Shown in pieces: positions 1 to 6,180 of a stretch of DNA of 9,072 bases. Within the stretch, counting starts at the first letter, position 1. Each line of letters starts with the position of its first letter. The notes beneath the pieces were generated by a model. It did not search any database, had not been told where the DNA came from, and saw only the letters and a program-made list of their open reading frames with translations. The stretch spans positions 65,411 to 74,482 of the forward strand of contig JAAVAA010000006.1 of assembly GCA_014804285.1 (NCBI GenBank). Direction: 5' to 3'. Source of the stretch: Lachnospiraceae bacterium (GTDB lineage Bacteria > Bacillota > Clostridia > Lachnospirales > Lachnospiraceae). Made by a program: the position numbers and the translations under genes.

Positions 1-1
1 T

Positions 2-502
2 TGCTATGAGCGATTAAAGGATTGCAAGGCTGCAGTGCGGCTGTATCAGGATGAAAGTCTGCCGCTGGCAAAACTTTATAGCTTAGAGACACATTTAAAG
101 CAGGCATTATCCAAAAAGGTATGGCTTCCCGGCGGCGGTTATCTGATCATTGAACCTACAGAGGCGATGACAGTCATTGACGTAAACTCAGGAAAAGGAA
201 GTAATCAGAAAGGAATGGCACAAGGGCAGTTATATCTGAAAACGAATCGGGAGGCCGCATTTGAGATTGCAAGACAGCTCCGGCTTCGTAATCTGTCAGG
301 AATGATCATGGTTGACTTTATCAATATGGGATCAGCTGAGGAAGAACAGAATTTACTTGTGTATTTGAAGGAATGTCTGGAAAAAGATCCGGTAAAGACA
401 AGGCTTGTAGATATGACAGCTTTGGGAATTGTTGAGATAACAAGGAAGAAGGAAAGCAGACCTCTTGCGGACAGTTTTCCGATTTTAGACATGAAGATTT
501 GA
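2..502 (+). CDS. rng: Ribonuclease E/G family protein, C-terminal part (5' truncated by window edge)
   Basis: This is the C-terminal end of an RNase E/G endoribonuclease, a cytoplasmic enzyme that cuts single-stranded RNA in mRNA decay and rRNA maturation. The frame is open from base 2, so the GTG at 35 is an internal valine codon and the true start lies upstream. Counting that valine as 1, the two metal-binding aspartates of the DNase I-like catalytic subdomain are visible: Asp49 in TVIDVNSGK (bases 179-181) and Asp94 in MIMVDFINM (314-316). They correspond to D303 and D346 of E. coli RNase E. The tail GIVEITRKK matches the conserved segment that precedes the zinc-link in RNase E. The protein stops about 20 residues later without a CPxC pair, so the zinc-link and any degradosome scaffold are absent. 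The N-terminal S1 domain would lie outside the window. The family call is very secure; the symbol rng rather than rne is by convention for short forms. Confidence 0.93.
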   Translation, partial: CYERLKDCKAAVRLYQDESLPLAKLYSLETHLKQALSKKVWLPGGGYLIIEPTEAMTVIDVNSGKGSNQKGMAQGQLYLKTNREAAFEIARQLRLRNLSGMIMVDFINMGSAEEEQNLLVYLKECLEKDPVKTRLVDMTALGIVEITRKKESRPLADSFPILDMKI

Positions 503-526
503 CATTTATTTAATTTATGATAAAAT
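499..526 (+). promoter_or_regulatory. Sigma-A type promoter for the LytM-like/bactofilin unit
   Basis: A perfect -35 hexamer TTGACA (499-504) is followed by a 16-nt spacer and the -10 hexamer TAAAAT (521-526), which is preceded by an extended -10 TG (518-519). The -35 box contains the TGA stop codon of the RNase gene (500-502). Transcription would start near 533, leaving a leader of about 80 nt before the next gene. Read from sequence only. Confidence 0.75.
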
Positions 527-603
527 TTAAAGAGCCATGAACATATAATTAAAAGATATCAATCTTTTTATTGAATTTTTATCGTCGGATCTGGCGGCGG
601 AAT

Positions 604-607
604 GGAG
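604..607 (+). promoter_or_regulatory. Ribosome binding site that favours the ATG at 614
   Basis: GGAG sits 6 nt before the ATG at 614. The in-frame ATG at 602 is preceded only by a poorer GGCGG stretch, and it overlaps this GGAG. The start at 614 is therefore preferred, giving a protein 4 residues shorter. Confidence 0.55.
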
Positions 608-613
608 ATTCCT

Positions 614-1348
614 ATGAAAGAACAAAGACATAAGCGCAAGGAGTCCTTTTCCATTCTTCTAATTTCCAATACGGGACAAAGCAACAGGCATTTTCATATT
701 TCTTTATTAGGGCTGAGAATGCTTGTTATTATTCCGATATTGGTCTGCGTTGTTATAGCAGGGCTTGCTTATCAGCTTTTCATGAATTACGGAAATGAAG
801 CGACGCTTCGCGGGCAAATAGTTTCCCAATCACAGATGATACAACAATTAGAAGATGAAAAGGAAACATGGAACAACGAAAAAGTTGAACTTACGGCAGA
901 AAATGAGTCGCTGCGTCAGCAGTTACAGGAAGATACGGAAATTTATGAAGCAGATGCGGCAGATGAACCGGGACAGGATTCTTCGTTCCCGAGCAGGTAT
1001 CCTTGTTCAGAAACCGGTATGCTGGCGGATACCTATTCTACGGAACATCCTTACCTTTCCATCAGTATGCAGGCGGAAGGCAGTATTGTTGCTGCCGGTG
1101 ACGGAACCGTGACATCGGTTAGTTCGGACGATACTTATCCGCTTATTATTGAGATTGAACATGGAAATGGTTATAAGACGCGCTATATGTGTCTTCAAGA
1201 TGCAACGACCAAACCTGAAGAAGGGACATCGGTTAAGGTCGGTGATACTTTAATTACCATTGAAACGGAGACGGCACAGCTTGATTATCAGGTTATTTTA
1301 AATGACCAGCCCATTGATCCGCTTATGGTATTGGATGCAAAAGGATAA
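614..1348 (+). CDS. Membrane-anchored coiled-coil protein with a degenerate LytM/M23 domain
   Basis: The protein has 244 aa from the ATG at 614. It has a basic cytoplasmic N-terminus (about 1-33), one transmembrane segment (about 37-56) and an extracytoplasmic coiled coil rich in Gln/Glu/Leu (about 62-107). After a linker comes a LytM/M23-like beta domain (about 145-241), recognisable by AAGDGTVTSV, HGNGYKTRY, VKVGDTL and the terminal QPIDPL. The active site is degenerate. His145 remains, but the Asp expected four residues later is Ser149. YAHL has become YMCL. The terminal HxH of PHLHFE is replaced by Gln222-Leu-Asp224. It is therefore probably not a peptidoglycan hydrolase but a binding, scaffold or activator protein, as known for EnvC/NlpD-type LytM factors and for degenerate SpoIIQ. 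It lies 15 nt before a bactofilin gene under the same promoter, which suggests a cell-shape or envelope-site role. Fold call fairly secure, role inferred. Confidence 0.85.
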   Translation: MKEQRHKRKESFSILLISNTGQSNRHFHISLLGLRMLVIIPILVCVVIAGLAYQLFMNYGNEATLRGQIVSQSQMIQQLEDEKETWNNEKVELTAENESLRQQLQEDTEIYEADAADEPGQDSSFPSRYPCSETGMLADTYSTEHPYLSISMQAEGSIVAAGDGTVTSVSSDDTYPLIIEIEHGNGYKTRYMCLQDATTKPEEGTSVKVGDTLITIETETAQLDYQVILNDQPIDPLMVLDAKG

Positions 1349-1363
1349 AAGGAGGAGATAATA

Positions 1364-1768
1364 ATGTTAGGGAAAAGTAAAAATACTGCATATTCAGATG
1401 ATGCACATGCAAAGGTAGGTACAATAATCGGTAAGGAAACCACCTTTGAAGGTGATCTGTCGTCTATGGAGGCGGTGAAGATTGATGGTGTCATCAATGG
1501 AAACTGTACTTGCGAGAGCAAATTGATTTTAAGCCCTGATGGGCGGGTAAAAGGAAACATTTCTGCTCAAAGCGTGATCATTTCCGGACAGGTTGACGGA
1601 GATATTACCGTTCAAGGGAAGCTGGAGCTTTTATCAACCGGTAAGATTGCAGGTAATATTACAGCAGGTTCACTGGTTATTGATGAAGGAGCATGTTTTG
1701 ACGGAAGATGTACCATGACAGCTTCAACAACATCATCATCTTATGGAAAAGACGAGTCTGATGACTAA
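1364..1768 (+). CDS. Bactofilin family polymer-forming cytoskeletal protein
   Basis: The protein has 134 aa, a typical bactofilin length. The core (about 20-120) is a right-handed beta-helix of short repeating strands with the family pattern, for example TTFEGDLSSMEAVKIDGVI, then VKGNISAQSVIISGQVDGDI and GKIAGNITAGSLVI. The short polar N-tail and the Ser/Thr-Asp rich C-tail are also typical. Bactofilins self-assemble without nucleotides into filaments, usually at the inner face of the membrane, and localise cell-wall enzymes. A strong GGAGGAG (1351-1357) lies 6 nt before the ATG, and the gene follows the LytM-like gene by 15 nt, so the two are co-transcribed. Pairing of a bactofilin with an M23-type gene is known in other bacteria, for example CcmA with Csd1 in Helicobacter. 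Here the M23 partner appears inactive. Confidence 0.94.
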   Translation: MLGKSKNTAYSDDAHAKVGTIIGKETTFEGDLSSMEAVKIDGVINGNCTCESKLILSPDGRVKGNISAQSVIISGQVDGDITVQGKLELLSTGKIAGNITAGSLVIDEGACFDGRCTMTASTTSSSYGKDESDD

Positions 1769-1802
1769 AATATCCGTTAAGCGAACTGAATAAAAGAGAC
1801 TT

Positions 1803-1832
1803 AAGAGCAGGCGAGCACCTGCTCTTTTATTT
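1803..1832 (+). terminator. Rho-independent terminator after the bactofilin gene
   Basis: A perfect 9-bp stem, AAGAGCAGG (1803-1811) with CCTGCTCTT (1818-1826), encloses a 6-nt loop and runs into a T-rich tract (1825-1832). It lies 34 nt after the bactofilin stop codon and ends the two-gene unit. Confidence 0.9.
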
Positions 1833-1848
1833 GCGCGGAAGGCATAAG

Positions 1849-2069
1849 ACAAGCTGGAATGCTTGTATTCCAATTTGGCGCCGCCCGCGAACGTGAGAAA
1901 CTCGTAAAGCGAGTTTCAGTAAAGGAAAGAAGCGAACTTTCCTTGAGAATCTGAGTTGAAACTCTGTTCCGAACAACTTTAACCGGCATACAGCACTTTT
2001 CGTCAAGAAAAAGTTCCTTTCTTCCTTTATGCTGTAATTATCAGTTAAAAAATTTATATTAGAAGGAAC
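1849..2069. other. Intergenic block of clustered inverted repeats (candidate structured RNA or dispersed repeat)
   Basis: The 314-nt gap between the bactofilin and AraC genes holds the terminator and then no credible gene. Instead it has consecutive inverted repeats. (1) Interleaved ACAAGC (1849-1854) with GCTTGT (1861-1866), and TGGAAT (1855-1860) with ATTCCA (1867-1872). (2) GAAACTCG (1897-1904) with CGAGTTTC (1910-1917). (3) AAGGAAAG (1922-1929) with CTTTCCTT (1937-1944). (4) GAGT (1953-1956) with ACTC (1961-1964). (5) TACAGCA (1989-1995) with TGCTGTA (2030-2036), containing ACTTTT (1995-2000) with AAAAGT (2009-2014), which shares base 1995 with the outer stem. (6) GTTCCTT (2013-2019) with AAGGAAC (2063-2069), just before the AraC Shine-Dalgarno. 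A GC-rich GGCGCCGCCCGCG patch sits at 1877-1889. I know of no riboswitch class that fits. It could be an RNA gene, a leader, or a mobile repeat. I see no clear promoter inside. Confidence 0.5.
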
Positions 2070-2082
2070 CAGGAGGCTGAAA

Positions 2083-3597
2083 ATGAAGGATAAAAATCCA
2101 ATATTTCGTTCCCTTGCTATGATAGAGGAAAAGATTCAGGAAAAGCTCACTGTGGAAATGCTTGCGGAGGATATTCATTTTTCCAAATATCATTACCAGC
2201 GTATCTTCCGAGAAACCGTGGGAGAAACTGTCATGGGATATGTGACCAGACGCAGGCTTTTCTTGGCGGCGGAAGACCTTGCAGGAACGGGAGATTCTGT
2301 CCTTGCCATTGCGTTGAAATACGGCTACGATTCCCATGAAGGATTTACCCGCAGCTTTAAAACGTATCTGGGTATAACACCGACAGAATACAGGAAATAT
2401 CATTCTGACATAGGCTTCCCGGGAGCAAAAAAGGAGGAGAGTGCAATGATGAATTCAAAATCCACAGATGAGATGATTCGCGAACTGAATAACTTGATTG
2501 TACAGGCAAAGGAGACGGCAGCGGATACCAGAAAACAAAAAGGTGTTACCGGAGATTCGGCGGCAATTTATGCACAGGCTTGGGAGTTTGCGTCCAAAAG
2601 GGCGGAGAAAATGGCGGAGGAACTGAAAGAAGTTTTGGAATGTGTTACTTCACTAACACAGGGAACAGATGAGATATCAGCCCGTTTTCTGATTGTAAAG
2701 GCTGTGGAGGATGCCGCTTTTGAAGCAAGCGTCACGGCATTTCAGGTGGGGCTAATGATTGCCAGAGCCATGCCAGAGCACCGTTCCGAATTTCGACCGT
2801 TGTATGAGAAATATGACCGCTTGGCACAGACTGCCCGGATCAGATCGGGTAAAATCGTGGATTTCTTAAATGAACTGTCAGCGGCTATTTTCCATGATAT
2901 GAGGGAAAATGCAACGAAAAAGATTCAGGATGCAATGAAAGCGGGCATAGAAGCAGTCGAAAAACTGTCGGATCCGAGCCTGCCGTATGGCTATATTGCG
3001 GATGGTGTCCGGGAGATTACGGAGGAGTTGGATACCCTGCCGTTGGAAGAGGTGACGGTTTATTTTCTGGAGGATATCGTGTTTCGCATGGAGACAATTC
3101 TGTTTGCCGCTGATATGGATATTCTGCGTGCACCACAGCACAAACAGCTCTTTGACGGTATTTCGAATTTCAAAGAGAAACTTGACGAGGCGGCAGAATT
3201 TTTCCGGAACCTGTCAGGGGAGGCTCCCGGAACTATTGTAGGTATGAAAAAAGGTTCTGAAATCAAACGCACGGCAGAAAAGATGTATAGTGATCTGGCG
3301 GTGCAGGAGGGCATTTTGCTGTTTTACCTGAAAGGTGAAATACAGAAGCTGGGTAATGCACACCTAGATGAAGGGCAGAAAGCGGCTCTGAACGCTGTCT
3401 GCAATAAGATGGACAGAGCTGTAAGGCTGGCACGTAATGCGACAGATGAAAGAGATGGATGCGAAATTAAAGAGCTTTTGCATGAAGCATATGAAGAAAT
3501 GATGGGGGAGGCAGAGAAGCTTGACGTGTATGGCGGTGCGATTAGGTATCTCGCGGAAGAGATGAAAAATATTATTTGTTGTTTTCTGCAATTATGA
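2083..3597 (+). CDS. AraC-type DNA-binding domain fused to a long all-helical domain; transcriptional regulator
   Basis: The protein has 504 aa. Residues about 8-107 form a complete AraC/XylS DNA-binding domain with two helix-turn-helix motifs: LTVEMLAEDIHFSKYHYQR (22-40) and a second around 71-93. It carries the family signature through GYDSHEGFTRSFKTYLGITPTEYR. The domain is N-terminal, as in Rob-type members, whereas most AraC proteins carry it C-terminally. Residues about 122-504 are strongly helical and charged, with long amphipathic segments such as ASKRAEKMAEELKEVLE. They have no signal peptide, no transmembrane segment, and no sugar-binding cupin or GyrI-like effector domain that I can see. 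The start has AGGAGG (2071-2076) 6 nt before the ATG. A second strong Shine-Dalgarno with in-frame ATG sits at the domain junction (2431-2451). The last codons lie inside an 11-bp repeat array. Likely target, by position, is the downstream secreted-protein operon. The helical domain's function is unknown. Confidence 0.88.
   Translation: MKDKNPIFRSLAMIEEKIQEKLTVEMLAEDIHFSKYHYQRIFRETVGETVMGYVTRRRLFLAAEDLAGTGDSVLAIALKYGYDSHEGFTRSFKTYLGITPTEYRKYHSDIGFPGAKKEESAMMNSKSTDEMIRELNNLIVQAKETAADTRKQKGVTGDSAAIYAQAWEFASKRAEKMAEELKEVLECVTSLTQGTDEISARFLIVKAVEDAAFEASVTAFQVGLMIARAMPEHRSEFRPLYEKYDRLAQTARIRSGKIVDFLNELSAAIFHDMRENATKKIQDAMKAGIEAVEKLSDPSLPYGYIADGVREITEELDTLPLEEVTVYFLEDIVFRMETILFAADMDILRAPQHKQLFDGISNFKEKLDEAAEFFRNLSGEAPGTIVGMKKGSEIKRTAEKMYSDLAVQEGILLFYLKGEIQKLGNAHLDEGQKAALNAVCNKMDRAVRLARNATDERDGCEIKELLHEAYEEMMGEAEKLDVYGGAIRYLAEEMKNIICCFLQL
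2431..2451 (+). promoter_or_regulatory. Internal in-frame ribosome binding site and start codons at the AraC/helical domain junction
   Basis: AAGGAGGAG (2431-2439) stands 6 nt before ATG 2446, with a second ATG at 2449; both are in frame with the AraC gene (Met122 and Met123). Initiation here would give a 383-aa protein made only of the helical domain. The Shine-Dalgarno is at least as good as the one used for the full-length protein. Either two products are made, or this is the fossil start of a formerly separate gene. Confidence 0.55.
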
Positions 3598-3654
3598 TAC
3601 AACTATGATGCAACTTTGATGCAATTATGATGCAACTATGATGCATTTGTATGC
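3589..3654. repeat. Tandem 11-bp repeat array, five units plus one degenerate
   Basis: The units are CAATTATGATA (3589), CAACTATGATG (3600), CAACTTTGATG (3611), CAATTATGATG (3622), CAACTATGATG (3633) and a decayed CATTTGTATGC (3644). The consensus is CAAYTATGATG. The first unit covers the last two sense codons and the TGA of the AraC gene. The 11-bp spacing is close to one DNA helical turn, so each unit would present the same face. Candidate operator or iteron-like site for the adjacent regulator; a simple slippage repeat is the alternative. Confidence 0.85.
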
Positions 3655-3733
3655 TAGGATTATTGTATTGTTATCGTTCAATCCTGCAATCAAAAGTATG
3701 CATATGAGATAAAAATAGTGGACGTAATTGCAA

Positions 3734-3740
3734 AAGGGGG
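3734..3740 (+). promoter_or_regulatory. Ribosome binding site deciding the start at 3751
   Basis: AAGGGGG lies 10 nt before ATG 3751. The in-frame GTG at 3718 has no Shine-Dalgarno, and using it would place 11 polar residues before the signal peptide. The start at 3751 also aligns with that of the paralogue downstream. Confidence 0.65.
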
Positions 3741-3750
3741 CAAAATAGAT

Positions 3751-6162
3751 ATGAATCGGAGAACTTATATTAAAATTATACTTATGAGTATTGCACTTTT
3801 TATTGGATTCTGTCTCAGTTCAAAGGCTCAGGCAGAGGACTCTGCTCCGGAGACTGCATATCAGGAATTTTTGGAAGGTAGGCGGATGTTGCACATAGAT
3901 GATGAAGCGGTAGAAGCCCTAAAAAGGATTGGACGGTTGACACATTTAGAATGTGGAACTTTATCTATGAAGGAATTGTTAAAAGAAATCAATACAGAAT
4001 ATTATGAGGATTTTAAAGGAGATTACCGGATTGCCTGCATAGAGTATGCATATCTTGATTGTGGGAAGGATGGGAGCAGGGAAATGGCAGTAAGATTTGA
4101 TTCCAAAAATTACCGAGGCTTTCAATTAATATTTATTATCACTTTTGAAGATGGAGCACTTTATCTCCGTCATGCAATGGAAGCCTGGGATCGAAATTTA
4201 GTTCTTTTAAATCAATATGGTTATATTTGGGAAACGGGGTATGATAGTTCGGTTGATATAATTAAAAATGAAACACTTGTTGATGGAAGTGGAAAGATCT
4301 TGGACATTGTTGAAGATCACCTCTACTGGTCTGATATTCATGAACCGGAAATTTGTCAGCAGGTTTATGGAACCGAAGAATATTTTTTTAAACGAAATTA
4401 TTTTCAAATTGACAATAAAGAATATAAATGTCTCTTTAATCAGGATGATGAAGACCCTGTTGATGAAAACTTTATACAGTTTAAAAAATTATATGAGCAA
4501 AAACACGGTAAGCTTTATACAAAAGCAGAAATAGAAAAATTGCTTGATAACCGTAGAAAAGAACTTGGTATCACAGAGGAAATGTCAGAAAAGAGTGACT
4601 TGAAGTGGAAAACTGTGGAAACTGCTGAGTTTAAAGAATTGGTAAGAGAAATTGGATTAAACGAAGCATACGATCAAATCGAATTGGGAGATTGGTCAGA
4701 TATTCAGAATTTTGATGAGTCACAGACTCCTGTTAATGTAAATGATATGAGCTGGATGCGGATAGATTTGAATTATGATAGGACACCGGAACTTCTCTGT
4801 TTAAATCAAGAAACTGTTGGGAATCATACGCCAATTCGATATATTTTCACTTATATTAATAATAAAGCAGAAATAGTTTTTACTGATCAGAAAAATGATT
4901 CAGAATATTACTTTTTGGGAGAATGCGGAAACCTGCTCTGTGATTACAGCAGCTATGCGGTGGGCAAATATCACAGTATTTCCAAGTGTCAATTTAATGC
5001 AGATTGGGAACTGAAAAAGCGAGAAAGATTGGAGGTTTCCTGTGAAGCGGACGAAAATGAGATTTCCTGTTTAAAAGAAGTACCGCTCATTACAGATGCT
5101 CTTTCTCAAGATGGGGCTGGGGAAGAATGGAATGTAATTCCGATTTCTGCGAATGTATTTCTGGAAGAGTATCAACAGATGACGGGGGAAGATTTCTTAG
5201 AAAAGGGCAATGATTGGGAGCGGTTGTTTAGAAATGCTGGAGATGCTGTTAGCGATTCTGGATTTTCTTATGGAAAGTGGGAGCCGGATCTTACGGAAAA
5301 TGAATTTGTAAAAACAGTTAAAGAATGTGAAACCTCCAAAGAGAATTGTAGTTCATTAACTTATGCTGCGGATTACGACGGCAACGGAACTATAGAGGCA
5401 TTTGTTGTTATTGGCGATGACGACTATGAAAAGGAAATGAATCGATTTGACGGAGAAAGTCTGTGGTTTGTAGATAGCCGACATAAAGCGGTAAAGCTTA
5501 TGGAATCACTTCCAGATAATGCCAGAATGCAGCAATATATGAAAAAAGGCAATAACATATACCTCATTTTTGTACATTATGGACATGCAATTGTACGATC
5601 ATGGGAGACACCAGTTTATACTGTCCAAAATAATCAGCCGGTGTGTGTTGAAGAAAGTCTTTCTTATACCTATAAATACATTAACAAGTATGGGCAAATC
5701 ATGGTAGAACAGAATGCTTATGATCATTTTTATGATGGAATATACGAAGATGGCGGTGAGCCATTTTCATTCTGGACAGGACATACATGGAAATACTATC
5801 CGTTCAGGCTTATTGATGGCAGATTAGTTGAAATGGGAGCTTGTGAATTAACTGCCGAAGCAGTGGAAGACATTTCGCCGCTTCCCATTTCCGTACAGAA
5901 AGAGCTTCGGGGGGATGAGGAACATCCTGTTGTCGCTGTTCAGTATCTTCTCAGGGACAATGGCGATCTCAATATTAATTATGTATCTGGCAGATCATAC
6001 GGCACAGATGAGCTTGATTTCAGTAATGTAACTTTACGCTTAAACGAAACAAACCAGTGGGTGGAGTCAGATGATAACGGAGGTACGTATATGATCAACT
6101 TCAGTGAGGGAAAGGGCTGGGATTTCCGCGATAATTTAGATAAACTTGCAAATATAAATTAA
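3751..6162 (+). CDS. Secreted protein of unknown function, module A plus FG-GAP/VCBS-like motifs
   Basis: I do not recognise a named family. The 803-aa protein begins with a Sec signal peptide: basic MNRR, hydrophobic core about 8-22, and AQA at 26-28 before ED. The Cys in the core (IGFC) does not fit a lipobox, so a soluble or wall-associated exoprotein is expected. Module A (about 36-301) starts with TAYQEFLEGRR, contains LDCGKDGSRE (102-111), an acidic patch DDEDPVDE, and ends with AEIEKLLDNRRKELGITEE and VREI. The remainder (about 302-803) has two short Ca-binding-like loops, DLNYDRTPE (339-347) and DYDGNGTIE (541-549), as seen in FG-GAP/VCBS and EF-hand-like repeats. There are no transmembrane segments beyond the signal, no sortase motif and no catalytic signature I can name. 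It is the first gene of a tandem pair with a paralogue 18 nt downstream. I see no convincing promoter between the AraC gene and this one. Confidence 0.85.
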   Translation: MNRRTYIKIILMSIALFIGFCLSSKAQAEDSAPETAYQEFLEGRRMLHIDDEAVEALKRIGRLTHLECGTLSMKELLKEINTEYYEDFKGDYRIACIEYAYLDCGKDGSREMAVRFDSKNYRGFQLIFIITFEDGALYLRHAMEAWDRNLVLLNQYGYIWETGYDSSVDIIKNETLVDGSGKILDIVEDHLYWSDIHEPEICQQVYGTEEYFFKRNYFQIDNKEYKCLFNQDDEDPVDENFIQFKKLYEQKHGKLYTKAEIEKLLDNRRKELGITEEMSEKSDLKWKTVETAEFKELVREIGLNEAYDQIELGDWSDIQNFDESQTPVNVNDMSWMRIDLNYDRTPELLCLNQETVGNHTPIRYIFTYINNKAEIVFTDQKNDSEYYFLGECGNLLCDYSSYAVGKYHSISKCQFNADWELKKRERLEVSCEADENEISCLKEVPLITDALSQDGAGEEWNVIPISANVFLEEYQQMTGEDFLEKGNDWERLFRNAGDAVSDSGFSYGKWEPDLTENEFVKTVKECETSKENCSSLTYAADYDGNGTIEAFVVIGDDDYEKEMNRFDGESLWFVDSRHKAVKLMESLPDNARMQQYMKKGNNIYLIFVHYGHAIVRSWETPVYTVQNNQPVCVEESLSYTYKYINKYGQIMVEQNAYDHFYDGIYEDGGEPFSFWTGHTWKYYPFRLIDGRLVEMGACELTAEAVEDISPLPISVQKELRGDEEHPVVAVQYLLRDNGDLNINYVSGRSYGTDELDFSNVTLRLNETNQWVESDDNGGTYMINFSEGKGWDFRDNLDKLANIN
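3856..4653 (+). repeat. Module A, copy 1 (in the first secreted protein)
   Basis: This stretch encodes residues 36-301 of the first secreted protein and is paralogous to 6292-7092. The two are very similar: LDCGKDGSRE, EICQQVYGTEE and KLYTKAEIEKLLDNRRKELG all recur, and 29 nt are identical at 4522-4550 and 6961-6989. Four cysteines are shared, in ECG, LDCG, ICQQ and YKCL. Confidence 0.85.
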
Positions 6163-6167
6163 ATTAT

Positions 6168-6173
6168 GGAAGG
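6168..6173 (+). promoter_or_regulatory. Ribosome binding site deciding the start at 6181
   Basis: GGAAGG lies 7 nt before ATG 6181 and 4 nt before ATG 6178. The ATG at 6166 overlaps this site and has none of its own. The start at 6181 gives the best spacing and aligns with the paralogue's N-terminus. Confidence 0.55.
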
Positions 6174-6180
6174 AAAGATG

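Noticed and set aside
551..568. Hairpin AAAAGAT/ATCTTTT as a terminator of the RNase gene
   Set aside because: The stem is 7 bp with a single G-C pair, so it is too weak for an intrinsic terminator. It also lies within the leader of the next transcript.
855..1112. Second open frame within the LytM-like gene
   Set aside because: It overlaps a well-supported gene in another frame and has no recognisable domain. It is a shadow.
1801..1989. A 62-codon open frame on the minus strand across the hairpin block
   Set aside because: It reads straight through the bactofilin terminator and the inverted repeats, and its translation shows no recognisable domain. The openness is probably a by-product of the repeats.
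3589..3654. CRISPR array
   Set aside because: The units are 11 bp, directly adjacent and without spacers, and there are no cas genes.
3656..3685. AGGATT/AATCCT stem as a terminator after the AraC gene
   Set aside because: Only 6 bp with an 18-nt loop and no T tract after it. I see no terminator in this gap, so read-through from the AraC gene into the secreted-protein operon is possible.
3697..3713. TATGCATA palindrome and TATGAGATAAA as a -10 region for the secreted-protein operon
   Set aside because: No acceptable -35 hexamer lies 16-18 nt upstream. An activator-dependent promoter cannot be excluded, but the sequence alone does not support a call.
3718..3750. GTG start at 3718 for the first secreted protein
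   Set aside because: There is no Shine-Dalgarno before it, and the extra residues would precede the signal peptide. ATG 3751 has AAGGGGG upstream and matches the paralogue.
3751..3834. Lipoprotein signal in the secreted paralogues
   Set aside because: The Cys lies in IGFC, with Phe before it instead of Gly, Ala or Ser. A signal peptidase I site AQA follows, so ordinary secretion is more likely.
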